Origin: Ideonella sp.
GTDB taxonomy: Bacteria > Pseudomonadota > Gammaproteobacteria > Burkholderiales > Burkholderiaceae_C
Assembly: GCA_016721465.1 (NCBI GenBank)
Contig: JADKIA010000027.1
Location: 372,001-436,000, forward strand
Length of the DNA stretch: 64,000 nucleotides
Reading direction: 5' to 3'
Under the pieces are notes generated by a model that did no database searches, was not told where the DNA came from, and was given only the letters and a program-made list of their open reading frames with translations. Positions 53,166-61,694 of the stretch are shown one piece after another; position 1 is the stretch's first letter; the number at the start of each line of letters is the position of its first letter. Both the position numbers and the translations under genes were made by a program.

Positions 53166-53192
53166 TTATCGGGTGCACCCCTCGGGGCTTGA
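53166..53192 (-). promoter_or_regulatory. Predicted sigma-28 (FliA) promoter for the giant repeat gene
   Basis: The minus strand reads TCAA, exactly 15 bp, then CCCGATAA, one base off the GCCGATAA consensus and in the ideal spacing. It lies about 118 bp before the ATG at 53048. The rest of the 53049-53426 gap holds no gene; GC-rich hairpins occur near 53180 and 53290. Confidence 0.78.
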
Positions 53193-53426
53193 GCCCGGCT
53201 TGGCGGGCACCGCCGGTTACCTTCGCGGCGCGCCAACTCCGTCACGTTTCGTTGCGCAATCCCCCGTGGTCGGGGCCTTGACCTCGGGTTGCCAGCCGCC
53301 TGGCGGCGAAAGCTTGGGACGATGACCGCCGAGCGGGGGGCCGATTACCAGCGCTTTCGGGCTGCTAATCCGGCTTAAGTTCTTGCCGAGGCTGGGCAAC
53401 ATGGCGGCAGACCCGAAGAACCCGCC

Positions 53427-54584
53427 ATGGCCGATTCGCAGGACCGCAACCTCCCCGCCTCAGAACGCAAGATCCGACGTGCCCGTGAAGACGGGCAGGT
53501 GGCGCGTTCGCGCGACCTCGGCCACCTGGCCATGGTGGGCGGCGGCGGCGCGGTGCTGATGGCGGCCACGCCCTGGCTGCTGGAAGCGTCGCAGCGCATC
53601 CTGCAGGTGGGCCTGCACTTCAATGCCCGCGATGTGCTGCAGTCTGGTGCCATGCTGGAGCGGCTGGGTTCGCTGACGCTGGCCTTCCTGGGCATCCTGG
53701 CCCCGATGGGCGGCGCAGCGCTGGTGCTCACGCTGATCGCCAGCCTGGCCTCGGGTGGCTGGAACTTCACCTGGAAGCCCTTGCTTCCGAAATTCGGGCC
53801 GCTCAATCCGCTGGCCGGCCTGGGCCGCATGGTGTCGGGCGATCACCTGGGCAACCTGCTCAAGTCCTGCGTGCTGGCCGCCATTCTCGGCATCGTGGGC
53901 ACCGCCTATCTCTATACGCACCTGGCGCAGTTCCACGATTCGCTCACCATGTCCTTGCCCGTGGCCATGGCCCATACCGGCCAGGCGCTGGTCTCCGGCG
54001 TGGGTCTCATGGTGCTGGTGCTGCTGGTGTCGGCGCTGATCGATGTGCCGCTGCAGCGCTTCATGATGGCGCGCCGCCTGAAGATGAGCGTGCAGGAGTT
54101 CAAGCAGGAGCACAAGGAGCTCGAGGGCAATGCCGAGGTCAAGGCCAAGGTCAAGGCGCGCATGCGCGAGATGGCGCGGCGGCGCATGTTCTCGGCCGTG
54201 CCCAGCGCCGACCTGGTGGTGATGAACCCCACCCACTACGCCGTGGCGCTGAAGTACGAAGACGGCCAGATGGCCGCTCCGCGCGTGGTGGCCAAGGGCG
54301 CCGACCTGATCGCCCTGCGCATCCGCGACATCGCCAGGGAGGCCAAGGTGCCGGTGTTGCAGGCACCGGCCCTGGCGCGCGCCCTGTATGCCCACACCGA
54401 GCTCGAGCAGGAGATCCCGGCGCGCCTGTTCTCTGCCGTGGCCCAGGTGCTGGCGCATGTGTACCAGTTGAAGGCGGCCTGGGCCGGGCGCGGCGCGATG
54501 CCGGCCGACCTGGCCCCCATCGAAGTGCCGGACGACCTCGATCCACACAACAGCAAGCCTGTTGAAGCGAACGTTGGGGAATAA
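53427..54584 (+). CDS. flhB: Flagellar export switch protein FlhB
   Basis: Membrane component of the flagellar type III export gate that switches substrate specificity after autocleavage. The product has 385 residues, with four membrane helices in the first 210 residues and a cytosolic domain carrying the autocleavage site NPTH at 267-270 (MNPTHYAVALKYEDGQ). The N-terminus DSQDRNLPASERKIRRARED is typical. It is followed by flhA after 3 bp, forming an flhBAFG-fliA unit. Confidence 0.97.
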   Translation: MADSQDRNLPASERKIRRAREDGQVARSRDLGHLAMVGGGGAVLMAATPWLLEASQRILQVGLHFNARDVLQSGAMLERLGSLTLAFLGILAPMGGAALVLTLIASLASGGWNFTWKPLLPKFGPLNPLAGLGRMVSGDHLGNLLKSCVLAAILGIVGTAYLYTHLAQFHDSLTMSLPVAMAHTGQALVSGVGLMVLVLLVSALIDVPLQRFMMARRLKMSVQEFKQEHKELEGNAEVKAKVKARMREMARRRMFSAVPSADLVVMNPTHYAVALKYEDGQMAAPRVVAKGADLIALRIRDIAREAKVPVLQAPALARALYAHTELEQEIPARLFSAVAQVLAHVYQLKAAWAGRGAMPADLAPIEVPDDLDPHNSKPVEANVGE

Positions 54585-54587
54585 GGC

Positions 54588-56675
54588 ATGAATCTCGTCC
54601 TCGCCCAACTGCAAGCCATGGTCGGCCCGCGCGCCGGCGTGCTCAAGGCACTGACGGCGCCGCTGTTCGTCGTCATGGTGCTGGCGATGATGGTGCTGCC
54701 GTTGCCGGCGATGGCCCTGGACGTGCTGTTCACCTTCAACATCGCACTGGCGCTGATGGTGATGATGGTGTCGGCGCACATGCTCAAGCCGCTGGATTTC
54801 GCGGCCTTTCCCACCGTGCTGCTGGTGACCACCCTGCTGCGCCTGTCGCTGAACGTGGCCTCCACCCGCGTCGTGCTGCTCGAAGGGCACAACGGCACGG
54901 GCGCGGCGGGCAAGGTGATCGAGAGCTTCGGCCATTTCCTGATCGGCGGCAACTTCGCCGTCGGCCTGATCGTGTTCGCGATCCTGGTGGTGATCAACTT
55001 CATCGTCGTCACCAAGGGTGCCGAGCGCATCGCCGAGGTCGGCGCGCGCTTCACCCTGGACGCCATGCCCGGCAAGCAGATGGCCATCGACGCCGACCTG
55101 AACGCCGGCCTGATCGACGAGAAGGAAGCCAAGCGCCGGCGCATCGAGGTGAGCGAAGAGGCGGACTTCTTCGGCTCCATGGACGGTGCCAGCAAGTTCG
55201 TGCGCGGCGACGCCATCGCCGGCATCCTGATCCTGGTGATCAACATCGTGGGCGGGCTGATCATCGGCATGGTCGATCACGACCTGTCGGCAGCGGCCGC
55301 GGCACGCTCCTACATCCTGCTGGCGGTGGGCGATGCGCTGGTGGCGCAGGTGCCCGCGCTGCTGATCTCGGTGGCCGCGGCCATGGTGGTGTCGCGCGTG
55401 GGTTCGGAGACCGACATCGGCAGCCAGATCCGCACGCAGGTGTTCGGCAGCCCGAAGGCGCTGGCCATCACCGCCGGCATCATCGGGGCGCTGGGGGCCA
55501 TACCGGGCATGCCGCACGTGGTGTTCCTGCTCAGCGCCGGCGCCGTGGGTTGGCTGGCCTGGTTCCTGGCCCGGCGCGCCCAGGTGGCGGCCGAGAAGCC
55601 GGCCCCGTCGGACGAAGTGGCCCCGCTTGCCAATGCCGAAGCCAGCTGGGACGACCTGCAGCCCGTCGACACGCTGGGCCTGGAGGTGGGCTACCGCCTC
55701 ATCGCGCTGGTGGACACCGCACGCCAGGGCGACCTGCTGGGCCGCATCAAGGGCGTGCGCAAGAAGTTCGCGCAGGAGGTGGGTTTCCTGCCGCCGCCGG
55801 TGCACATCCGCGACAACCTCGAGTTGAAACCCAGCGTCTACCGCGTGCTGCTGCGTGGCGCCATGGTGGGCGAGGGCGAGGCCTATCCTGGCATGTACCT
55901 GGCCATCAATCCGGGTGGCGCCACCATCAAGCTGCCCGGCACGGCCACCATCGACCCGGCGTTCGGCCTGCCCGCGACCTGGATCGACGAGCGTCAGCGC
56001 GAGATGGCCCAAATGAATGGATTTACGGTGGTTGATTGCTCGACCGTCGTGGCCACCCACCTCTCACACTTGATGCAGGTGAACGCCGCCAAGCTGCTGG
56101 GCCGGATCGAGGTTCAGCAGCTCGTGGAACACGTCACCAAACTGGCCCCCAAGCTCATCGAAGACGTGATCCCCAAGATGGTCGGCATCGCCACTGTGCA
56201 GAAGCTTCTGCAATTGCTGTTGGAAGAAGGCGTGCACATCCGCGACATGCGCTCGATCGTGGAATGCCTGGCCGAACACAGCAGCACCGTCACCGACCCC
56301 GCCGAGCTGGCGCGCCGGGTGCGCATCCACCTGGCCCCGGTGATCGTGCAGCAGATCTATGGGCCGCAGCGCGAGCTGGACGTGATCGCGCTGGAACCCG
56401 AGCTCGAACGCCTGGTCACCCAGGCCCTGACCTCGCCGCACGGTGCGGTGCTGGACCCGGGCGTGGCCGACACCTTGAGCCGCGACGCCGCCGACAGCGC
56501 GCGCCGCGCCGAAGACCTGGGCCACCCGGCCTGCCTGCTGGTGCCGGACCTGATCCGTGCCCAGATGGCCCGCTTGTTGCGCCGTGCCGCCCCGCGCCTG
56601 AAGGTGCTGGGCCACAGCGAGATTCCTGAGACCCATTCCATCCGGATCGGCTCGATCATTGGGAGCACCACATGA
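54588..56675 (+). CDS. flhA: Flagellar export gate protein FlhA
   Basis: Largest membrane protein of the flagellar export gate; its cytosolic ring docks chaperone-substrate complexes. The product has 695 residues: about eight helices in the first 320 residues, with the conserved FHIPEP-like region (RLSLNVASTRVVLL, and GKVIESFGHFLIGGN) and the cytosolic loop AGLIDEKEAKRRR. The C-terminal half is the soluble ring domain. It overlaps flhF by four bases. Confidence 0.97.
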   Translation: MNLVLAQLQAMVGPRAGVLKALTAPLFVVMVLAMMVLPLPAMALDVLFTFNIALALMVMMVSAHMLKPLDFAAFPTVLLVTTLLRLSLNVASTRVVLLEGHNGTGAAGKVIESFGHFLIGGNFAVGLIVFAILVVINFIVVTKGAERIAEVGARFTLDAMPGKQMAIDADLNAGLIDEKEAKRRRIEVSEEADFFGSMDGASKFVRGDAIAGILILVINIVGGLIIGMVDHDLSAAAAARSYILLAVGDALVAQVPALLISVAAAMVVSRVGSETDIGSQIRTQVFGSPKALAITAGIIGALGAIPGMPHVVFLLSAGAVGWLAWFLARRAQVAAEKPAPSDEVAPLANAEASWDDLQPVDTLGLEVGYRLIALVDTARQGDLLGRIKGVRKKFAQEVGFLPPPVHIRDNLELKPSVYRVLLRGAMVGEGEAYPGMYLAINPGGATIKLPGTATIDPAFGLPATWIDERQREMAQMNGFTVVDCSTVVATHLSHLMQVNAAKLLGRIEVQQLVEHVTKLAPKLIEDVIPKMVGIATVQKLLQLLLEEGVHIRDMRSIVECLAEHSSTVTDPAELARRVRIHLAPVIVQQIYGPQRELDVIALEPELERLVTQALTSPHGAVLDPGVADTLSRDAADSARRAEDLGHPACLLVPDLIRAQMARLLRRAAPRLKVLGHSEIPETHSIRIGSIIGSTT

Positions 56676-58267
56676 ACGTTAGGCGCTTTACTGCCAAGAC
56701 CTCGCGCGAGGCACTGGCCCTGGTGCGCAGCGCACTCGGCGATGATGCGGTGGTGCTGTCCACCCGCCCGGGGGCCGACGGCGTGGAGGTGCTGGCCATG
56801 GCGCCGGACGGCATGCAGGTGCTCGAGCAGGCGGCCTCGCGCTCAAGCCTGGTGCGCGCGCCGCGGGTGCAGCATCAGTTGCCTACCCTGCGGCAGGAGG
56901 TGTCGGCCGACCGCATGGCCGGCGTGCGCGAGCGCGTGGCGCGTCAGGACCGACCGGCCGTGTCACCCGATGCGGCGGTGGACGAGGACGTGCAAACGCT
57001 CGGCATGAGCACACTCACCTTTCAGGACTACGTGCGCGAGCGCATGCTCAAGCGGCGCCAGGACGAAATCAGCCGTGACGCCGTTGCCGTCGGCGCCAAG
57101 GTGCTGGGCAGCCCGCCGCGCGGCGACGAGCCCGCTGCCACGCTGCGCAGCGATGGCCTGCCCGCCGGCATGGCCCGCGGCACCCGCCCGGCCGAGCCGC
57201 CGACGCGCCGCATGGGCACGGCCCCGCGCCGCGAAATCCCGGTGCTGCGCGACGAGATCCGCGTCGATGCGCCACCCGGCCGCAGCAGCGCTGCCGCACT
57301 GCGCGAGCACAGCGAGATGCTGGGCGAGCTGCGCTCGGTGAAGAGCCTGATCGAAGAGCGCTTCGGCATGCTGGCCTTCATGGAGAAGTTGCAGCGCCGG
57401 CCCGGCCAGGCCGAGCTGGCGCAGCAGCTGCTGGACACCGGCCTGTCGCCGGCGCTGATCCGCAAGGTGGTGCAGCAGCTGCCCGACGACGCGTCCGACC
57501 CGATGGCCTGGGCCGCCGCCGTGCTGGAGCACAACGTCATCACCGACGAGCATGAGCCCGCGCTGGAAGACACCGGCGGCGTGTTCGCGCTGATCGGCTC
57601 CACCGGCGTGGGCAAGACCACCAGTTGCGCCAAGATTGCCGCGGCCTTTGCCGCGCAGCATGGCGCCGCCCAGCTGGGCCTGATCACGCTGGACGCCTAC
57701 CGTGTGGCCGCCCACGAGCAATTGCGCACCTACGGCCGCATCCTCGGCGTGCCGGTGCACACCGCACACGACCGCGCCTCGCTCGAAGACCTGCTGGAGC
57801 TGCTGTCGGCCAAGAAGATGGTGCTGATCGACACCGCCGGCATGGCCCAGCGCGACGTGCGCACCCGCGAGCTGCTGGACATGCTGTCGCACCCGTCGAT
57901 TCAGAAGTTGCTGGTCGTGAATGCGGCCGCCCAGGGTGAAACGGTGGAAGACGTGATGATTGCCTACGACGCGGCCAAGTGCCGAGGCGTGGTGGTGTCC
58001 AAGCTGGACGAGGCCGTCAAGCTGGGCCCGGCGCTGGATGCGCTGATCCGCCACAAGTGCAAGGTGGTGGGCGTGGCCAATGGCCAGCGGGTGCCGGAGG
58101 ACTGGCACCGGTTGTCGGCCCAGGCCCTGGTGCAGCGCGTGCTGCGCGGTGGCGGCAGTTCGTCCTGGCGGCTGGATGCCGGCGAGGTGAACCTGTTGTT
58201 CGCCGGCCGCCACGCCGTGAATGCCCGTGCTGCGGCGTACGCGGCCACGCCACCGGCCCACGCCTGA
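56672..58267 (+). CDS. flhF: Flagellar SRP-type GTPase FlhF
   Basis: SRP-family GTPase that sets the polar position of flagella. The product has 531 residues: an N-terminal basic domain (NVRRFTAKTSREALALVRSA), a variable linker, and an NG domain with P-loop GSTGVGKT near 309-316, LDAYRVAAHEQLRTYG, and LIDTAGMAQRD. Its presence suggests polar flagella. It is followed by a degenerate FlhG gene. Confidence 0.96.
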   Translation: MNVRRFTAKTSREALALVRSALGDDAVVLSTRPGADGVEVLAMAPDGMQVLEQAASRSSLVRAPRVQHQLPTLRQEVSADRMAGVRERVARQDRPAVSPDAAVDEDVQTLGMSTLTFQDYVRERMLKRRQDEISRDAVAVGAKVLGSPPRGDEPAATLRSDGLPAGMARGTRPAEPPTRRMGTAPRREIPVLRDEIRVDAPPGRSSAAALREHSEMLGELRSVKSLIEERFGMLAFMEKLQRRPGQAELAQQLLDTGLSPALIRKVVQQLPDDASDPMAWAAAVLEHNVITDEHEPALEDTGGVFALIGSTGVGKTTSCAKIAAAFAAQHGAAQLGLITLDAYRVAAHEQLRTYGRILGVPVHTAHDRASLEDLLELLSAKKMVLIDTAGMAQRDVRTRELLDMLSHPSIQKLLVVNAAAQGETVEDVMIAYDAAKCRGVVVSKLDEAVKLGPALDALIRHKCKVVGVANGQRVPEDWHRLSAQALVQRVLRGGGSSSWRLDAGEVNLLFAGRHAVNARAAAYAATPPAHA

Positions 58268-58301
58268 GCGCAGCGATCCGATCGACACCCGAGCCCGCAC
58301 G

Positions 58302-59102
58302 ATGTACTCCTTCATCAACACCTCTGCAGCACCGTTGGACCAGGCCCAGGGCCTGCGCCAGATGTTCGCTGCCACGCGCCAGCGCTTCGTGCCGCTGGTG
58401 CACAACCCGCATGTCGCCTTCGGCGGCGTGGCCATGGAGCGGCTGTGCGCCGCCTTCGGCGATCGGCAGCTCACCACGCTGGTCGTGGATGCGGCCGACA
58501 CCGCATCGGCCCCGCACGAGGTGGCCAGCGTGGACCTGACGGCCTGCATCGAGCCGCTGTCGGTCAGGGTGTCCTTCCTGGCCGCGCGTGGCCTGCCCAT
58601 GCGCTGGCTGGATTCGCGTGGGGCCACGGCCGGCTTTCTGGGCGCGCTGTCCGAAGCGGCGCCGCGTTGCGACGTGGTGCTGGTGCATGCCGGCGCGTCC
58701 GACCTGGTGCGCCTGTTCGGCGGCCGCGCGCCGCGCCCGCTGCTGCTGGCCAGCGACCAGGCCGAGAGCCTGACCCACGCCTACGCGTCGATGAAGCTGC
58801 TGTCGCAGCGCCTGGGCGTCATGGCCTTCGACCTGCTGCTGGCCACGCGCGGCAGCCCTGCACGCATGACGCGCATTGCCGATCGTCTGGCCAGCTGTGC
58901 CGATCGATTCCTGGGTGCTGCGCTGGGCGAGTGGGCCGTGGTCGATCCGACCGCGGCCGACAGCGCCCCGCTGGACCTCGCCCTGCGCCGCCTCACCGCC
59001 GCGCAGATTGCCAGCAGCGACGAATGCATCGAGTTGCGTCGCCCCACCAGCGGGCCCTCGACCGGGTCCGTCACCGGCGCCCGCCTTGTCTATGCGAACT
59101 GA
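58302..59102 (+). CDS. flhG: Degenerate FlhG/FleN-like protein (no P-loop)
   Basis: A 266-residue protein in the flhG position between flhF and fliA. FlhG is a MinD-like ATPase that limits flagellar number. Parts of the MinD-like fold are visible (VVLVHAGASDLVRLFGG, then LLLASDQAESLTHAYASMKL), but the N-terminal deviant Walker A motif (KGGVGKS) is absent; the corresponding region reads FVPLVHNPHVAFGGVAMERL. It probably does not hydrolyse ATP. The ATG at 58302 is chosen for the operon spacing of 34 bp. The symbol is given by position. Confidence 0.7.
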   Translation: MYSFINTSAAPLDQAQGLRQMFAATRQRFVPLVHNPHVAFGGVAMERLCAAFGDRQLTTLVVDAADTASAPHEVASVDLTACIEPLSVRVSFLAARGLPMRWLDSRGATAGFLGALSEAAPRCDVVLVHAGASDLVRLFGGRAPRPLLLASDQAESLTHAYASMKLLSQRLGVMAFDLLLATRGSPARMTRIADRLASCADRFLGAALGEWAVVDPTAADSAPLDLALRRLTAAQIASSDECIELRRPTSGPSTGSVTGARLVYAN

Positions 59103-59121
59103 TCCGTCCGGAGCCAACGCC

Positions 59122-59835
59122 ATGTACACCGCCAAGGGGCGTCTCGACGCCAATGCGATGCTCAAACAGTACAGCCCACTGGTGCGCCGACTGGCCCACC
59201 AGATGATCGCCAAGCTGCCGGCCAACGTCGAACTGGACGATCTCATCCAGGTCGGCATGATCGGTCTGACCGACGCCATGTCGCGTTTCGATTCGGCCCA
59301 GGGCGTGCAGTTCGAGACCTTCGCCACCCAGCGCATCCGCGGCGCCATGCTCGACGAGCTGCGCGGCAGCGACTGGATGAGCCGCGGCGACCGACGGCAC
59401 CAGCGCACGATCGAAACCGCCGTGCACAAGCTGGAGCAGAAACTCGGCCGCGCGCCGTCCGAGAGCGAGATCGCCAAGGAGATGGGCCTGTCACTCACCG
59501 CCTACCAGGAGCTGCTGGGCAAGGTGCGCGGCACGCAGCTGGTCTACCTGGAGGACATGACCGGCGACGATGGCGACAACGACTTTCTCGACCGCCACGT
59601 CGCCGATGACACGGGCAACCCCTTGGCCATGCTCAACGACCAGCGCATGCGCGAGGCGTTGGTCGAAGCGATCAAGAACCTGCCCGAGCGCGAGCAGTAC
59701 GTGATGAGCATGTACTACGAGCACGACATGAATCTCAAGGAGATCGCGGCCGTGCTCAAGGTGACCGAGAGCCGCGTGTGCCAGCTGCACAGCCAGTCGA
59801 TTGCGCGGTTGAGAAGCAAGCTGCGCGAGTGGTAG
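59122..59835 (+). CDS. fliA: Flagellar sigma factor FliA (sigma-28)
   Basis: Sigma factor for class 3 flagellar promoters, 237 residues. Regions 2 to 4 are complete: region 2 has ELDDLIQVGMIGLTDAMSRF and FETFATQRIRGAMLDELRG; region 4 has LPEREQYVMSMYYEHDMNLK and VLKVTESRVCQLHSQSI. The ATG at 59122 gives the canonical start. It is counteracted by FlgM (62103-62393). Targets in this window include fliST, fliD, flagellin copy 2, motA, flgM and the giant repeat gene. Confidence 0.97.
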   Translation: MYTAKGRLDANAMLKQYSPLVRRLAHQMIAKLPANVELDDLIQVGMIGLTDAMSRFDSAQGVQFETFATQRIRGAMLDELRGSDWMSRGDRRHQRTIETAVHKLEQKLGRAPSESEIAKEMGLSLTAYQELLGKVRGTQLVYLEDMTGDDGDNDFLDRHVADDTGNPLAMLNDQRMREALVEAIKNLPEREQYVMSMYYEHDMNLKEIAAVLKVTESRVCQLHSQSIARLRSKLREW

Positions 59836-59870
59836 GGCGAGTGAGTCGGAACCGCTCGAGATTGGACCAG

Positions 59871-59945
59871 CGGACCTTGACGAAGTAGGCCGGCCGAGCC
59901 GGCTCGGCCCTTCAGGGTGGCGAAGTACTCGCGACCGGCCGCGGC
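59871..59945 (-). pseudogene. Remnant duplicate of the 3' end of the gene at 60648
   Basis: On the minus strand this stretch reads AAGREYFATLKGRAGSAG, matching EAGREYFATPEGQAELARL in the protein encoded at 60648-61073. The DNA match to 60670-60749 covers about 75-80 bp with scattered differences and a small indel. The two copies flank the ParE/antitoxin pair. Confidence 0.75.
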
Positions 59946-59950
59946 GCACC

Positions 59951-60262
59951 TCAACCCGAATGGGCGGCACCGAGGCGTGACCGCCAATAGCCGGGCTTTC
60001 GCCTGAAGGGTGCAACTGCCAACACGACAAGCTCATCGTCGCGGACCACGTAGACGATGGAGAACTTGAACTTGCCCGGAAATACCCGACGGGTTCCGAA
60101 TTTGTAAGGAAAGCCTGCGTCCGAAAACTCCGCCGCCAGAGCCTCGGCCTTCTGTACAGCTTCGTCAAACCGGCGTCCGAGGCGTGGGCTGACTGCTGTG
60201 AAGCACTCCACCTCGTGGAGAAACTCTTCACGAGCCTCATCGATGTATCGGACGATTCTCAC
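59951..60262 (-). CDS. RelE/ParE-family toxin
   Basis: A 103-residue protein of the RelE/ParE superfamily. The pattern includes ARE EFLHEVECF near the start, the middle FPYKFGTRRVFPGKFKFSIV, and the C-terminal VVLAVAPFRRKPGYW. ParE proteins target gyrase and RelE proteins cut mRNA; the subtype cannot be settled here. The start overlaps the stop of the antitoxin gene by four bases, a standard toxin-antitoxin layout. Confidence 0.85.
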   Translation of the reverse strand: MRIVRYIDEAREEFLHEVECFTAVSPRLGRRFDEAVQKAEALAAEFSDAGFPYKFGTRRVFPGKFKFSIVYVVRDDELVVLAVAPFRRKPGYWRSRLGAAHSG

Positions 60263-60492
60263 CGCTGGCAGATCTTGCGCGCCTCAGCGTGAACATCTGC
60301 AGCAGGCACCAGTCGCGCGGCGCCGGACTCGACGGCTTTCAGGCGGCGCTGAATCTCTTGATCCCAGGCATCATCCAACGGCTCGTCTGCTTCGTCCGGC
60401 AGCGAGGCAAGCAGAAGGTCTGCAAGGTGTGCCCGATCCTCTGGCGAGAGTGCGATGGCTTGACTGGTGAGTTGCTCTAGGGAGGTAGGCAT
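60259..60492 (-). CDS. Addiction-module antitoxin (TIGR02574-like)
   Basis: A 77-residue protein with the pattern of putative addiction-module components: EQLTSQAIALSPEDRAHLAD, then LLLASLPDE and DDAWDQEIQRRLKAVESG. The ATG at 60492 is preferred to a longer frame because the family begins there, and it follows a G-rich site. It is the upstream partner of the RelE/ParE toxin. Confidence 0.85.
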   Translation of the reverse strand: MPTSLEQLTSQAIALSPEDRAHLADLLLASLPDEADEPLDDAWDQEIQRRLKAVESGAARLVPAADVHAEARKICQR

Positions 60493-60647
60493 GGGCGACT
60501 CCGATTTTGCGAAATGCAGTGTAGCGTTGGGAGCTTCGCGGGGCTGCATTCGCGGGCTGCACTGCCCGCCGCGACTTCATCGCCACCGGCAGCCCTCACG
60601 CGCCGGCTGTTTGGCTTGTTCATGTCGGCCTGCCTTGTCGTGAGCCA

Positions 60648-61073
60648 CTACCGCTTGGGATTGACCTTGCGGACCTTGATGAAATGGACCAGCCGGGCCA
60701 GCTCCGCTTGCCCCTCCGGGGTGGCGAAATACTCGCGGCCGGCCTCGGTGTAGTGGCGCGCCAGGTTCTCGTCCAGACGGCCGTCGCCGAGCGACTTGAA
60801 GCCCTTGGCCACATAGGCCTTGCTGAGCGACTCACCCTTGCAATACCGGCAAGGCAAACCTGAACCAGGCAGCTTCACTTCCACCAACACCAAGCCCGTC
60901 TTTTGGCGGACCCACTCACCAACAGGGCGCCCCATACGTTTGGGCAGCGGCGAAGTGGCACCACGCGCCTTGGCCTTCAGGAAGTCGGTGACCTGCCCCG
61001 TGGTCACTGCGGCGTAGGCAATTTCGTCTGCAGAGAACAGGTCTGTGACGACCAAACCCTCTGCCGTCAGCAC
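60648..61073 (-). CDS. Conserved hypothetical protein with a CxxC motif
   Basis: A 141-residue product from a GTG at 61073, with no family I recognise. It has a CRYC pair near residue 78, a region of the type SADEIAYAAVTTGQVTDFLK, and the C-terminal EAGREYFATPEGQAELARL. The same frame stays open and looks coding upstream to 61184 (ELAQLGRLAKAKEQHRDERA) but offers no ATG, so the true start is uncertain, and the gene may overlap the helix-turn-helix gene. A remnant of its 3' end occurs at 59871-59945. Confidence 0.55.
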   Translation of the reverse strand: MLTAEGLVVTDLFSADEIAYAAVTTGQVTDFLKAKARGATSPLPKRMGRPVGEWVRQKTGLVLVEVKLPGSGLPCRYCKGESLSKAYVAKGFKSLGDGRLDENLARHYTEAGREYFATPEGQAELARLVHFIKVRKVNPKR

Positions 61074-61078
61074 TTGCT

Positions 61079-61399
61079 TCAGGCTTGCGATGCGCGCGGC
61101 CCGCTCGTCCCGATGCTGCTCCTTGGCTTTGGCGAGCCGCCCCAGCTGTGCCAGCTCATCGTCCGAAACAGGAGTTCCATCGCGTCAAACGGCACCGAAA
61201 TGCCGTGCTCTTCGTCTCGTTCGATCAGGCCAAGTTCCGCGAGCCGTGAAACATCCGTGTGGACATTGGAGTAGTTGCGTGCGGCCTCCTTGGCCAGCGC
61301 GTACACACTGCAGGGTCCCACCTTGCGCAGGGTGTCGAGAAGGTCAAGGCGCGCCGGCGTGAGGTCAGCGAAGAGGCATCTGGCAGACTCGAAACTCAA
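61079..61399 (-). CDS. HTH antitoxin, TumA-like
   Basis: A 106-residue protein from a TTG at 61399. It has a winged-helix pattern of the TumA antitoxin type: LTPARLDLLDTLRKVGPCSV, then ALAKEAARNYSNVHTDVSRL and LGLIERDEEHGISVPFDA. The family usually ends soon after VPFDA, so the 35-residue tail is atypical and may result from a frameshift. The start overlaps the stop of the TumE-like remnant (TTGA). Confidence 0.7.
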   Translation of the reverse strand: MSFESARCLFADLTPARLDLLDTLRKVGPCSVYALAKEAARNYSNVHTDVSRLAELGLIERDEEHGISVPFDAMELLFRTMSWHSWGGSPKPRSSIGTSGPRASQA

Positions 61400-61600
61400 G
61401 CGAAGTCCGGAGCACGACCTTGACGCGAAGACGCCAACTTTGCGCGTGCCCTGTGAGCTGCAGAACCCCTGCGCGCCACTTCGATGATCGCCTTCATCGT
61501 CCAGCTCCAGATCGCGATGTCATGCTCGAAATCGGCCAGCAATTGTTCGATCGACGCGAAGTGGTATTCGAACGCACTTTGCCCGATGTGCAAGTTGGCA
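61396..61600 (-). pseudogene. C-terminal remnant of a TumE-like toxin
   Basis: The frame reads EYHFASIEQLLADFEHDIAI, which resembles the C-terminus of TumE (DUF6516) toxins, the usual partner upstream of TumA antitoxins. The N-terminal two thirds are missing, and no ATG is available. It is most likely an inactive toxin left beside its antitoxin. Confidence 0.5.
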
Positions 61601-61694
61601 ATGCATGAGGCACTCGTCCAGACGACGGGCCCATGGCGTCACCGTGGGCGGCATTCAAGCCGCCAGGCAGCACCCCCGCGGCCGCTTGCGCGGA

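Noticed and set aside
47751..53192. Two very long open frames on the plus strand opposite the giant repeat gene (about 987 and 803 codons).
   Set aside because: They are antisense shadows of the octad repeats; the minus strand shows the regular protein repeat, a promoter and a terminator, while the plus-strand products are Gly/Arg/His-rich with no family pattern.
53340..53347. GCCGATTA on the plus strand before flhB as a sigma-28 -10 element.
   Set aside because: No TAAA/TCAA-like -35 occurs at the required distance, and flhB is normally class 2.
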